From contig NZ_FTPU01000025.1 of NCBI RefSeq assembly GCF_900108115.1, positions 1-48,377 on the forward strand: a stretch of 48,377 nucleotides of DNA, read 5' to 3'. The position numbers were made by a program, and so were the translations under genes. How positions within the stretch are numbered: position 1 is the stretch's first letter; each line of letters opens with the position of its first letter. Under the pieces are notes generated by a model. It was not told the origin of the DNA and searched no databases. It saw only the letters and a program-made list of their open reading frames with translations. This DNA comes from Epilithonimonas bovis DSM 19482 (lineage in GTDB: Bacteria; Bacteroidota; Bacteroidia; Flavobacteriales; Weeksellaceae). Positions 17,876-26,162 of this stretch are shown one piece after another.

Positions 17876-19267
17876 ATGCCAGGGTATTTTTTTAGATATT
17901 TTCCCAAGATTTTCATTGTTATTGATTATCTGATTATTAATCTTCTTTTCTTCTCAGGGAAGCTGTATTTTTTTAATTTCAGTGATGGTGATACTTTTGT
18001 AATGGATTATCGTGCCCAGTTCATCATTCTTAACTTTTCCTGGCTCATAATTGCTAATCTTACCGGACTTTACAAAAGTTCCACTTTCAAAGAATCTTCT
18101 TTGCAGTTTAATGCGTTAACAAAATCACTACTACTTTTTGTTATTTTCAGCCTGATTTATCTGAGTCTGATATTCCCGAAAAATATCAACTATGCCAACT
18201 GTTTTCTTTATTTCCTACTGATTGGTGCTTCAACATTTGTTGCAAGGCTGATCCTTTTCCTTTACCGTAAAAAGCACAGAGTAAAGATTGGGAGGATGCT
18301 CTACCAATTTGATACTGTTCTTATCGGAGAAAATGCTTATGCTCAAACTTTGCTTGCTAATAATGAAATTAGAAGGTCTATAGGGATAAAGGGCGTTTAT
18401 GCCTTCGATCATGAAGCACCTGGGGCCAAATATCTGGGTAATATTGATGATCTTATTAGAGAATTTGATGACTTAGAGATCAGTAAACTGATTTTTTGTG
18501 ATGACCGGATTAAGCCGCAGGATTATAAAAAAGTGGTAGACCTCGCCGAGAATAAAATGGTTAGGGTATATATGGTTCCTGATTTTAAACATAACAATCC
18601 AAGCCTGGTGAGCTATGAGATGCTGGCCAATATTCCTTTTCTTGTTCTGATGAAAGAACCTCTTTCCGAACGAAAAAAACAGATCATAAAGAGAAGTTTT
18701 GATATTTTGTTTTCATTATTTGTCATTGTATTCTTATTATCATGGCTGGTTCCTATTGTTGCATTAATCATAAAACTGGAAAGCAGGGGGCCTGTATTTT
18801 TTCTTCAGAAAAGATCAGGGCTCAAGAATAAAGCATTTAATTGTATTAAATTTAGAAGCATGACGGTGAATGATGTTGCTGACCTCAAAATTGCAGAAAA
18901 AGGTGACCGCAGGATTACAAAATTTGGTGAGTTTATGCGTAAGACCAGTATTGATGAGCTTCCGCAGTTTATTAATGTTTTTATTGGTAATATGTCTGTT
19001 GTCGGCCCAAGACCTCATATGCTGTCACAAACCAGGCAATACTCCAAAATTACCAAAAAATATATGCTCCGACACATGATAAAACCAGGCATTACAGGCT
19101 GGGCGCAGGTCATGGGTTCCCGTGGAGAGATATTCTCCAACCGCGATATGGAACTGAGAGTAGAAAAAGATATATGGTATATCCAAAACTGGTCTTTTTT
19201 CCTGGATCTCAAAATTATTTTTCTTACATTTTACAATATTGTCAAAGGGGACGAGCAGGCCTACTAG
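17876..19267 (+). CDS. Initiating polyprenyl glycosylphosphotransferase (WcaJ-like)
   Basis: This 463-residue membrane enzyme starts the repeat unit by transferring a sugar-1-phosphate to undecaprenyl phosphate. It has four N-terminal helices in about residues 10-130, a CoA-binding-like Rossmann domain (VLIGENAYAQTLL, about 147-159), a fifth helix after KRSFDILFS (about 270-300), and the bacterial sugar transferase domain. That domain shows GPVFFLQKRSGLKNKAFNCI, the KFRSM motif, TSIDELPQ, and the VVGPRPH and KPGITGWAQV motifs. Start choice is uncertain. ATG 17876 sets the frame used here. A second ATG at 17848 opens a short frame that ends after a T7 tract at 17887-17893 and would join this frame if one T were absent. 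A terminator follows the stop. Confidence 0.92.
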   Translation: MPGYFFRYFPKIFIVIDYLIINLLFFSGKLYFFNFSDGDTFVMDYRAQFIILNFSWLIIANLTGLYKSSTFKESSLQFNALTKSLLLFVIFSLIYLSLIFPKNINYANCFLYFLLIGASTFVARLILFLYRKKHRVKIGRMLYQFDTVLIGENAYAQTLLANNEIRRSIGIKGVYAFDHEAPGAKYLGNIDDLIREFDDLEISKLIFCDDRIKPQDYKKVVDLAENKMVRVYMVPDFKHNNPSLVSYEMLANIPFLVLMKEPLSERKKQIIKRSFDILFSLFVIVFLLSWLVPIVALIIKLESRGPVFFLQKRSGLKNKAFNCIKFRSMTVNDVADLKIAEKGDRRITKFGEFMRKTSIDELPQFINVFIGNMSVVGPRPHMLSQTRQYSKITKKYMLRHMIKPGITGWAQVMGSRGEIFSNRDMELRVEKDIWYIQNWSFFLDLKIIFLTFYNIVKGDEQAY

Positions 19268-19272
19268 ATTTT

Positions 19273-19300
19273 AAAGAACCAAATTAAGGTTCTTTTTTTT
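19273..19300 (+). terminator. Rho-independent terminator ending the polysaccharide locus
   Basis: An 8-bp stem AAAGAACC (19273-19280) pairs with GGTTCTTT (19288-19295), with a 7-base AT loop and a run of T to 19300. It lies 6 bp after the stop of the initiating transferase and cleanly closes the locus. Confidence 0.85.
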
Positions 19301-19305
19301 ATTCC

Positions 19306-19313
19306 TAAATTTG
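19306..19313 (+). promoter_or_regulatory. -7 box (TAAATTTG) before rimO
   Basis: This is an exact TAnnTTTG match immediately after the terminator, 76 bp before the rimO start. The position expected for a -33 TTG falls inside the terminator and has no good match, so strength is uncertain. Confidence 0.5.
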
Positions 19314-19389
19314 CATCCTGAAAAATAATGAAGATCTATACAGATGTTCATTGATCAATTATTAATTATCATTCATCATTTATAATAAC

Positions 19390-20694
19390 ATGCGTACAAA
19401 ATCCGTAGGTCAAAAAAAAATTAATATTGTAACACTGGGCTGTTCCAAAAATGTTTACGACTCCGAAGTCCTTATGGGACAGTTGGAAGCCAATGGTAAA
19501 CAGGTGGTGCATGAGGAGAAAGGTGATGTGGTGGTCATTAATACCTGCGGATTCATCGATAATGCCAAGGAGGAAAGCATCAATACCATTCTTGAGTATG
19601 TAGACCTCAAAAACCAGGGTAAAGTAGAAAAAGTCTTTGTGACGGGATGCCTGTCTGAGCGTTACAAGCCAGATCTTATCAGGGAAATTCCGGATGTGGA
19701 TCAATACTTTGGAACTAGGGATCTGCCTATTCTTTTGAAGCATCTGGGTGCAGATTACAAGCACGAATTGGTGGGAGAAAGATTGACCACCACACCGAAA
19801 CACTATGCTTATCTAAAAATTTCCGAAGGTTGCGACAGACCGTGTTCTTTTTGTGCAATCCCTTTGATGAGAGGAGGTCACATCTCCACACCTATTGAAA
19901 AACTGGTGACAGAAGCTCAGAAATTAGCAAAAAAAGGGGTTAAGGAGTTGATTCTGATTGCTCAGGATTTAACATTTTATGGCTTGGATATCTACAAAAA
20001 AAGAGCTTTGGGTGATCTGCTGAAGGCGTTGATAAAAATAGAAGGTATCGAGTGGATCAGGCTGCATTACGCATTCCCGACCGGTTTTCCGGAGGATGTT
20101 CTGGATATTGTAAAAACGGAACCTAAAATTTGTAATTATATTGACATCCCGCTTCAGCATATTAACACCGAATTGCTGAAAGCCATGAAAAGGGGGACTA
20201 CTTTTGAAAAGACCAATGCCTTGCTGGATAAATTCAGGGAAAAGGTTCCGGATATGGCGATCCGTACAACACTGATTGTAGGTTTCCCAGGTGAGACCGA
20301 AGAAAAATTTGAAGAACTTAAACAATGGGTTCGCGACCAGCGTTTTGACCGTTTGGGATGCTTTACTTATTCCCACGAGGAAAATACCACCGCATTTGTA
20401 TTGGAAGATAATATCCCGGATGAGGTCAAACAACAACGTGTTGAGGAGATCATGGCCATTCAGCAACAGATATCCTGGGAGAAAAACCAGGAGAAAGTAG
20501 GAAAAGTTTTCCGCTGTATCTTTGACCGCAAAGAAGGTGATTATTTTGTTGGGCGCACAGAGTATGATTCTCCCGATGTGGACAACACCGTTTTGGTTCC
20601 TGCTGAGAATATTTATCTGCCTATTGGGGAATTTGCCCAAGTGAAGATTACCTCTGCAGAAGATTATGATCTGATAGGGGAGTTGGTTTTATAA
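19390..20694 (+). CDS. rimO: Ribosomal protein S12 methylthiotransferase RimO
   Basis: This is a 434-residue radical-SAM methylthiotransferase that modifies an aspartate of ribosomal protein S12. The N-terminal UPF0004 domain has the three cluster cysteines C18 (LGCSKNVYDSE), C53 (NTCGFI) and C87 (TGCLSE). The radical-SAM domain has C148-x3-C152-x2-C155 in CDRPCSFC followed by AIPLMRGG. A C-terminal TRAM domain begins near residue 370 (KVFRCIFDRKEGDYFVGR). HLGADYKHEL and LIAQDLTFYG are RimO-type rather than MiaB-type. It stands alone between the polysaccharide locus terminator and a repeat-containing gap. Confidence 0.96.
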   Translation: MRTKSVGQKKINIVTLGCSKNVYDSEVLMGQLEANGKQVVHEEKGDVVVINTCGFIDNAKEESINTILEYVDLKNQGKVEKVFVTGCLSERYKPDLIREIPDVDQYFGTRDLPILLKHLGADYKHELVGERLTTTPKHYAYLKISEGCDRPCSFCAIPLMRGGHISTPIEKLVTEAQKLAKKGVKELILIAQDLTFYGLDIYKKRALGDLLKALIKIEGIEWIRLHYAFPTGFPEDVLDIVKTEPKICNYIDIPLQHINTELLKAMKRGTTFEKTNALLDKFREKVPDMAIRTTLIVGFPGETEEKFEELKQWVRDQRFDRLGCFTYSHEENTTAFVLEDNIPDEVKQQRVEEIMAIQQQISWEKNQEKVGKVFRCIFDRKEGDYFVGRTEYDSPDVDNTVLVPAENIYLPIGEFAQVKITSAEDYDLIGELVL

Positions 20695-20735
20695 ATGAAG
20701 GATGAAGGATGATGGGAGATGGAAGTCCGGAAGTG
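20695..20735 (+). repeat. GATGATGGAAGTCGGA-type intergenic repeat, single copy
   Basis: The stretch directly after the rimO stop has the motifs GAAGGATGAAGGATGATGG and GATGGAAGTCCGGAAG. The second is nearly the same as the units in the hemL upstream region (23103-23247). It has no coding potential. It is probably a degraded member of a dispersed intergenic repeat family. Confidence 0.55.
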
Positions 20736-20778
20736 TTTAATCTTTGGCCGTTAAAGTTTTTATAAAACCAAGACACTA

Positions 20779-20811
20779 TTGCCTGCGTTATTCTCTTATT
20801 TTTTATTTTTG
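20779..20811 (+). promoter_or_regulatory. TTG-N22-TATTTTTG promoter, leaderless start
   Basis: A -33 TTG (20779-20781) and a -7 TATTTTTG (20804-20811) are spaced 22 bp apart, within the Bacteroidetes range. The -7 box ends 5 bp before the ATG at 20816, so the transcript probably begins at or within a base or two of the start codon. Confidence 0.65.
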
Positions 20812-20815
20812 AAAA

Positions 20816-21730
20816 ATGCTTCAGATCCCTGAGTTCCAAATCCCTGTTACAGAAATCCAAACCGATTTTGACTGTCGTATTTTCATTAAAAGGGAAGACC
20901 TTATCCATCCCGAGATATCCGGAAATAAGTTCTGGAAGCTCTACTATAATATCAATCATTATCTTGGTTCTAAACCGGAAAATCCTTTGCTGATCAGCTT
21001 TGGTGGTGCTTTTTCCAATCATATTGCATCGGTCGCTGCATTTGGGAAGCAATTTGGTATCCCAACTATCGGTATCATAAGAGGAGAGGAACTGGAAGAT
21101 GCATGGCAAGATAACCCCACACTTTATAAGGCCTCCCAAGACGGGATGCAATTCGTTTTTGTTTCCAGAAATGACTATCACAATAAAGAAAGACTAACCC
21201 ACGCGTTTTCTCTGCAATATAACAATGCATTGATTATTCCCGAAGGTGGAAGTAACGCTGCAGCAGTACAAGGAATACAGTATATGTTGGGAAAGGAGAC
21301 CAAAGATTTTGACTATCTTTGCACCGCTGTTGGGACAGGTGGCACCATCGCAGGGCTGTCAAAGTTTGCTGAGGGTGGCCAAAAGGTTGTGGGAATCAGG
21401 GTGGTAAAAGATGATTCTTTACCAAAAACAATTTTGGAGTGGAGCGGAAGACCTAATTTTGAATTAGTAGATGCCAATGAAACCCGATATGGGAAAATAA
21501 CGGATGAGAATGTGCGTTTTATAAACTGGTTTTATAAAGAATATCAGATCCCTTTGGATCCGATTTATACAGGAAAGATGATGCAGACCATTTTTGATTT
21601 GGCAGAGAAAGGTTATTTTGCTAAAGGCTCAAAAATCCTGGCTTTTCATACCGGTGGATTGCAGGGTATCAAAGGTGCCAATCAGTTTTTGAAATCTAAA
21701 AACCGTATTTTGATAGATTTTGAAGAATAG
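20816..21730 (+). CDS. D-cysteine desulfhydrase / ACC deaminase-like PLP enzyme
   Basis: This 304-residue enzyme is a fold-type II PLP enzyme of the ACC deaminase/D-cysteine desulfhydrase group. The lysine that binds PLP is K38 in EISGNKFWKLYYN, equivalent to GNKxRKLEY of the family. The later motifs FGGAFSNHIASVAA, the glycine-rich PEGGSNAAAVQGI and CTAVGTGGTIAGL line the phosphate site. Flavobacterial members are usually annotated as 1-aminocyclopropane-1-carboxylate deaminase, but D-cysteine or related D-amino-acid breakdown is equally likely. Which one holds depends on a few active-site residues that I cannot weigh without a structure. The start is fixed by the promoter just upstream. Confidence 0.88.
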   Translation: MLQIPEFQIPVTEIQTDFDCRIFIKREDLIHPEISGNKFWKLYYNINHYLGSKPENPLLISFGGAFSNHIASVAAFGKQFGIPTIGIIRGEELEDAWQDNPTLYKASQDGMQFVFVSRNDYHNKERLTHAFSLQYNNALIIPEGGSNAAAVQGIQYMLGKETKDFDYLCTAVGTGGTIAGLSKFAEGGQKVVGIRVVKDDSLPKTILEWSGRPNFELVDANETRYGKITDENVRFINWFYKEYQIPLDPIYTGKMMQTIFDLAEKGYFAKGSKILAFHTGGLQGIKGANQFLKSKNRILIDFEE

Positions 21731-22026
21731 ATGGCTGAGTAAGCCTGTTAGGTGTAGAAAGCCTAGCTCCGATTGACTCATGTTGTTGATTTGCTGTTTG
21801 ACTCGTCGAAACTCGTCCCTCGTTTTGAAACGGCATCCTTTTTTGTGAGGCGGCGGAGCGAAGAATAAGCTCCTAAAAATAAAGAATGAAAAGAGGTCTG
21901 AACTTAATTGCATATTCAGAAGATAATTCTTCTCTCAGATTAAGCGTATTCATAATTTAGAATCTGCAAAATCAAAAAGAATCTGCGAGAACTAAAATAA
22001 AGAATAAATATTTTAAAATATTGACA

Positions 22027-23097
22027 ATGAAAAAATTATTGGTAATTGGTTTTGTTTGTGCCATAGGACTGGCAAAATCACAAAGCTGGAAGACAGAAGA
22101 CCAATACATCCAAAAATTTGCGCCGTATGCCGTAGAAGAGATGGAAAAATATAAGATTCCGGCAAGCATAACGCTGGCGCAGGGACTACTGGAGACTGCT
22201 GGTGGACAGAGCCGCCTCGCACTGGAAGGCAAAAACCATTTCGGGATCAAGTGTAAGGAAGAATGGACCGGAAAAACCATGAAACATACCGACGATGCAC
22301 CTAATGAGTGCTTCCGTGTTTATGAAGACCCCAAACAATCCTACGAAGACCATTCTGTTTTTTTGGCGACCAGAAAGTATTATACAGGCCTTTTTCAGCT
22401 GGATCCTAAAGATTACAAAGCCTGGGCGCATGGCCTGAAAAAAGCCGGCTACGCTACTAATCCCCGCTACGCCTATATCCTGATTGATAAAATAGAGAAA
22501 TACCGACTTTACGAGTTTGATAACACCACAAAAGATCAGGTTTTCTATGCCATTCTGAAAATGTATCCGGCACTGAACAATGATGCTGTTTTTATGGCGC
22601 AACTCGGTCAGGAAAAGCAGAATGACAAAGTTTTACCTACAACGGTCAATGTTCCTTATACACAAGGATCTTATGCTAAACAACAGGATAAAATAGAAGA
22701 AATCCTGGATGCCAAGACCAAAGCTGTTTTGCTTAAAAATATCCTGGTGAAAAATCATCCCAACGGTGATCTCAAATTCTTTGTGATGCCTGTGGATGGT
22801 AATATAACAGATATTTCCAAAAAATTCGGGATCAGTGAAAAACGCCTGATGAAGTATAACGAACTGGATAATCCCAAACTGGAGAAAAACGATATCATCT
22901 TTCTGGAAAGTAAAAACTCTTCGGGAAACAAAGCGACTTACAAAGCCGGCATAGGCGATACCATGCATGATATTGCACAAAAATTTGGGATTAAGCTTAA
23001 AAAACTCTATGCTAAAAACCGCATGGATATGGATAGAAATGATCAGCCACAAGCCGGCCAGCTCATCTATCTGCAAAGCAAAAAACCAAGAAGCTAA
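22027..23097 (+). CDS. Secreted glucosaminidase (GH73) with C-terminal LysM domains
   Basis: This 356-residue protein has a short signal peptide (KKLLVIGFVCAIGLAKSQS). A GH73-type mannosyl-glycoprotein endo-beta-N-acetylglucosaminidase domain follows: ITLAQGLLETAGGQSRLA with the catalytic glutamate in LLETAGG, then NHFGIKC, SYEDHSVFL, YYTGLF and KAGYATNPRYA. Two LysM-like segments lie in the last third (FFVMPVDGNITDISKKFGIS and AGIGDTMHDIAQKFGI) and should bind peptidoglycan. It probably cleaves peptidoglycan glycan strands during growth or division. I chose ATG 22027 over the in-frame TTG two codons upstream because it places the signal peptide correctly. The 296 bp before it hold no clear gene or promoter. 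Confidence 0.9.
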   Translation: MKKLLVIGFVCAIGLAKSQSWKTEDQYIQKFAPYAVEEMEKYKIPASITLAQGLLETAGGQSRLALEGKNHFGIKCKEEWTGKTMKHTDDAPNECFRVYEDPKQSYEDHSVFLATRKYYTGLFQLDPKDYKAWAHGLKKAGYATNPRYAYILIDKIEKYRLYEFDNTTKDQVFYAILKMYPALNNDAVFMAQLGQEKQNDKVLPTTVNVPYTQGSYAKQQDKIEEILDAKTKAVLLKNILVKNHPNGDLKFFVMPVDGNITDISKKFGISEKRLMKYNELDNPKLEKNDIIFLESKNSSGNKATYKAGIGDTMHDIAQKFGIKLKKLYAKNRMDMDRNDQPQAGQLIYLQSKKPRS

Positions 23098-23102
23098 ATT
23101 TT

Positions 23103-23247
23103 GTCGGAAGTCAGATGATGGAAGATTTGCAATTCGGAAAGAGTAGGAAGATGGAAGTCGGATGATGGATGATTTTAGATTTAAAGACAATAAAAAATTA
23201 AAACATAATATTAAAAAACTTCCGACTTCCATCATCGGACTTCGGAC
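23103..23247 (+). repeat. Inverted intergenic repeat upstream of hemL
   Basis: The segment 23103-23124 pairs with 23226-23247 at 20 of 22 positions. Inside it, GATGGAAGTCGGA (23150-23162) is a perfect 13-base inverted match to 23221-23233. The GATGATGGAAG unit occurs on both strands. The arms can form alternative hairpins. There is no good intrinsic-terminator T run. It fills the gap between the LysM gene and hemL and ends 9 bp before the hemL ATG. Confidence 0.75.
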
Positions 23248-23256
23248 TCAAAAAAA

Positions 23257-24537
23257 ATGATTTACCAAAGAAGTTCAGCGCTTTTTGAAGAAGCGTACCA
23301 ATATATTCCCGGTGGTGTCAATTCCCCGGTGCGAGCCTTCAAATCTGTGGGAGGTGTTCCTGTATTTATGAAATCGGCAAAGGGCGCTTACCTTACCGAT
23401 GAGGATAACAGGACCTACATCGATTATATCAACTCCTGGGGACCGGCTATCCTGGGACATACCCACCCCGAAGTTCTGGAAGCCCTGAAACTACAGGCAG
23501 AAAAAGGTTTTTCCTTCGGGACACCTACCGAGCTGGAGACGGAGATTGCGAAATTAATTGTAGAAAATGTCCCTAATATAGACCAGATCCGAATGGTATC
23601 ATCAGGAACGGAGGCCTGTATGAGTGCCATTCGCCTGGCGAGAGGTTACACAGGCCGCGACAAGATAATTAAGTTCGAAGGTTGTTATCACGGCCATTCA
23701 GATTCTTTTCTAATACAGGCCGGCAGCGGCGCGGCTACTTTTGGGAACCCAAATTCTCCGGGTGTTACCCAAGGTACTGCCAAAGATACATTGCTTGCAG
23801 AATATAATAATTTTGAACAGGTAGAAGAGCTTTTCAGATTAAATCCTGGGCAGATTGCGGCCATCATTGTAGAACCGATTGCCGGAAATATGGGCTGCAT
23901 TTTGCCGGAAAATTATTTTCTTCAAAATTTGAGAAAAATCTGTGATGAGAACGGTGCTATTTTGATTCTCGATGAGGTGATGACGGGATTCCGTCTGGCT
24001 TTTGGCGGTGCTCAGGAAGCATTGGGGATCAAAGCAGACCTGGTGACTTTTGGTAAAGTCATAGGTGGCGGGTTGCCTGTTGGTGCATTTGCCGGCCGCA
24101 ATGAGATTATGAATTATCTCTCGCCTCGTGGCGATGTTTACCAGGCCGGAACACTCAGTGGCAATCCTCTGGCCATGAGAGCCGGGCTGAAGACTTTGCA
24201 ATTGATACAACAGGATCCAGATTTTTATACTAAAATTAATAAGACTGCCGAGACCCTTGATTTTGAGATGAGTAAAATCCTTAACGAAAAAGGAATACAA
24301 CACAGGATCAACAGAAAAGGCAGCATGATGTCTTTGTTCTTCAATGCGACTTCTGTCAGCAATTTTACTGAAGTTAAAAATTCTAACATCAGCTTGTTCA
24401 ATAACTTTTTCCATCAGTTGTTGGATCAGGGGATTTATCTGCCACCAAGTGGCTATGAGACCTGGTTTGTGTCCGCAGCCATAGGTGATAAAGAGATCGA
24501 TAAAACACTGGAAGCCGTAAGGAATTTTCAATACTAG
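23257..24537 (+). CDS. hemL: Glutamate-1-semialdehyde 2,1-aminomutase
   Basis: This 426-residue class-III PLP aminotransferase converts glutamate-1-semialdehyde into 5-aminolevulinate, the C5-pathway entry to heme. Key motifs are the N-terminal [18 protein letters not shown], the [16 protein letters not shown] block, the YHGHSD segment and the LDEVMTGFR motif. The PLP lysine is K267 in [15 protein letters not shown], and [10 protein letters not shown] follows. Length is normal. The start lies 9 bp beyond a long inverted repeat, so translation could depend on that structure. No -7 promoter box is evident between the repeat and the ATG. Confidence 0.96.
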   Translation: MIYQRSSALFEEAYQYIPGGVNSPVRAFKSVGGVPVFMKSAKGAYLTDEDNRTYIDYINSWGPAILGHTHPEVLEALKLQAEKGFSFGTPTELETEIAKLIVENVPNIDQIRMVSSGTEACMSAIRLARGYTGRDKIIKFEGCYHGHSDSFLIQAGSGAATFGNPNSPGVTQGTAKDTLLAEYNNFEQVEELFRLNPGQIAAIIVEPIAGNMGCILPENYFLQNLRKICDENGAILILDEVMTGFRLAFGGAQEALGIKADLVTFGKVIGGGLPVGAFAGRNEIMNYLSPRGDVYQAGTLSGNPLAMRAGLKTLQLIQQDPDFYTKINKTAETLDFEMSKILNEKGIQHRINRKGSMMSLFFNATSVSNFTEVKNSNISLFNNFFHQLLDQGIYLPPSGYETWFVSAAIGDKEIDKTLEAVRNFQY

Positions 24538-24607
24538 AAAATCATTAATGGAATAACGTTTTGTAAATGATAATTGAGTAATTTCAGGTCTTGACAAGTT
24601 AATCCTA

Positions 24608-24643
24608 TAAAAAACCGTTCTTTCTTTGAGGACGGTTTTTTTA
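24608..24643. terminator. Bidirectional intrinsic terminator between hemL and a minus-strand gene
   Basis: AAAAAACCGTTC (about 24608-24620) pairs with GGACGGTTTTTTT (24630-24642) around a 9-base loop, with one G-T pair. Both sides have A/T runs, so it can stop hemL transcripts on the + strand and transcripts arriving from 25044 on the minus strand. Confidence 0.85.
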
Positions 24644-25044
24644 TTGATTATCCAATAGTCTTTCAAAATTTCAGGAAACCAAATAAGCAACAATTGATAT
24701 AGAAATAAACCGACAATAAATGCTTTATTAATTATAAAATTCTGTGTCGCTAAAATGTTTTCCTTTAATTGTTTATGTTTTTTTAATTCTTGATTGCTTT
24801 CAAATACAGTTATAAATTTTTTCATAAACTGTAATATTATAACTGAAATTGAAAACATTAGAGTAAATAAAAATAGACGATTTGATAAACCATCCACGAA
24901 ATAATTGTACAGAAGCAGACAAAAAAACATTATAATCAGTAGACTTACATAAATGGGTTTTACAATTCCATTATTATATCTCGAGTAGAGACAATAACTT
25001 AACATGCCGAAGAAAAATGAATGTAAAATTTGTGCAAAAATCAT
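24610..25044 (-). CDS. Small four-helix membrane protein, frame lacks a stop before its terminator
   Basis: The ATG at 25044 lies only 2 bp beyond the stop of the upstream Old Yellow Enzyme gene, so the two are probably co-transcribed. The first 145 residues have four hydrophobic segments (IFAQILHSFFFGMLSYC, YVSLLIIMFFCLLLYN, LFLFTLMFSISVIILQF, AFIVGLFLYQLLLIWF) and a charged stretch after helix 3, and look like a genuine membrane protein of unknown function. No stop codon occurs before the terminator hairpin, which is itself in frame (KKTVLKERTVF). The frame stays open antisense through hemL to 23839. I report the part up to the terminator. It may be a gene whose stop was lost, or a transcript that ends without a stop. 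Confidence 0.55.
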
Positions 25045-25046
25045 AA

Positions 25047-26111
25047 TTATTTTGTTGGTTTCGCTCTCAGATATTGATGCGGATAAAAACAATCATCGCC
25101 ATCTTTCCAAGAAGACTGAACCGCAAAATAAGGATTTCTGAGAATTTCTCTTGCCAGAAAAATCAAATCTGCCTGTCCTTTTTGTAGGATTGCTTCCGCC
25201 TGTTCTGCGGTAGTTATCAGACCAACTGCGCCTGTTTTGATTGCGGCATTTGTTTTAACCGCTTCTGCCAGGGGAACCTGATAGCCAGGTTTTAACTCGA
25301 TTTTTGCACCACTGATATTGCCGCCACTGGAAACGTCTATCAGATCTACATTTTTGGTTTTTAAGATTTTTGCCAGCGCTACGCTGTCGGAGATTTCCCA
25401 ACCATTTTCAGCGTACTCAGTTCCGGAGATTCTTACAAAAAGGGCTTGTTTTCCTGTTAGTTGAGAATTAACGCCCTCTACAATTTCCATTAAGAATCTT
25501 GCTCTGTTTTCCGGATTTCCGCCATATTCATCGGTTCTTGTATTGGAAAGTGGAGACAAAAACTGATGAATCAGGTAGCCATGCGCCGCATGCAGTTCTA
25601 TCACATCAAAACCTGCTTCCACCGCTCTTTTGGTCGCTTTACGAAAATCTTCCACAAGATTTTTGATTTCTTCTAAGGATAATTCGTGTGGGATTCTATC
25701 GCTGCTTTGAAAGGGGATTGCGCTTGGTGCAATTGTTTCCCAGCCCTTTTCCACACTCATTTGTGTGTTAGTTTCAGCTGAGATAGAACCTTTTCTGCCT
25801 GCATGGGCCAATTGTATCCCGATTTTACTTTCTGAGTTTTGATGTACAAATTGGACGATTTTTTTCAACGCGTTGGCTTGTTCATCATTCCAGATTCCGA
25901 GGCATTTGTCGCTAATTCTTCCTCTTGGTTCTACAGCCGTAGCCTCTGTGATGATTAAACCTGTTCCGCCTTGCGCACGGCTTGCGTAATGCACGAAATG
26001 GAAATCATTTGCGATGCCGTCTTCTGCAGAGTACATGCACATGGGCGACATCACAATACGGTTTTTGAGTTCTATATTTCTAAATGTTATGGATGAGAAA
26101 AGTTTTTTCAT
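25047..26111 (-). CDS. NADPH dehydrogenase, Old Yellow Enzyme family (YqjM/NamA-like)
   Basis: This is a 354-residue FMN-dependent ene-reductase of the YqjM subgroup. The barrel starts with LFSSITFRNIELKNRIVMSPMC, in which the cysteine and MCMYSAEDG are typical of the YqjM branch. IGIQLAHAGRKGS follows, then the substrate-binding pair in DVIELHAAHGYLIHQFLSPLSNTRTDEYGG. The FMN phosphate site is near TGAVGLITTAEQAEAILQ, and DLIFLAREILRNPYF ends the domain. It reduces activated C=C bonds of aldehydes, ketones or nitro compounds and may serve in oxidative or electrophile stress. It sits 51 bp after a DUF1569 gene on the same strand. Confidence 0.93.
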   Translation of the reverse strand: MKKLFSSITFRNIELKNRIVMSPMCMYSAEDGIANDFHFVHYASRAQGGTGLIITEATAVEPRGRISDKCLGIWNDEQANALKKIVQFVHQNSESKIGIQLAHAGRKGSISAETNTQMSVEKGWETIAPSAIPFQSSDRIPHELSLEEIKNLVEDFRKATKRAVEAGFDVIELHAAHGYLIHQFLSPLSNTRTDEYGGNPENRARFLMEIVEGVNSQLTGKQALFVRISGTEYAENGWEISDSVALAKILKTKNVDLIDVSSGGNISGAKIELKPGYQVPLAEAVKTNAAIKTGAVGLITTAEQAEAILQKGQADLIFLAREILRNPYFAVQSSWKDGDDCFYPHQYLRAKPTK

Positions 26112-26162
26112 TGCATTAATTTTAAAAGTGGGAGTTGAAAGACGGATTAAGTTGCCTTAAAA

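Noticed and set aside
19969-20640. 223-codon minus-strand frame inside rimO
   Set aside because: Antisense to a complete RimO; residues show no domain and the composition (many F, I, R) is typical of antisense shadows.
21731-22026. Possible gene or riboswitch in the gap before the GH73 gene
   Set aside because: Only short unsupported frames are present. Segments such as AATCTGCAAAATCAAAAAGAATC look like decayed intergenic repeats, not a structured leader.
23839-24600. Extension of the minus-strand membrane-protein frame through hemL
   Set aside because: This part is antisense to a fully conserved HemL and past a strong terminator. Only the part before the terminator is reported.
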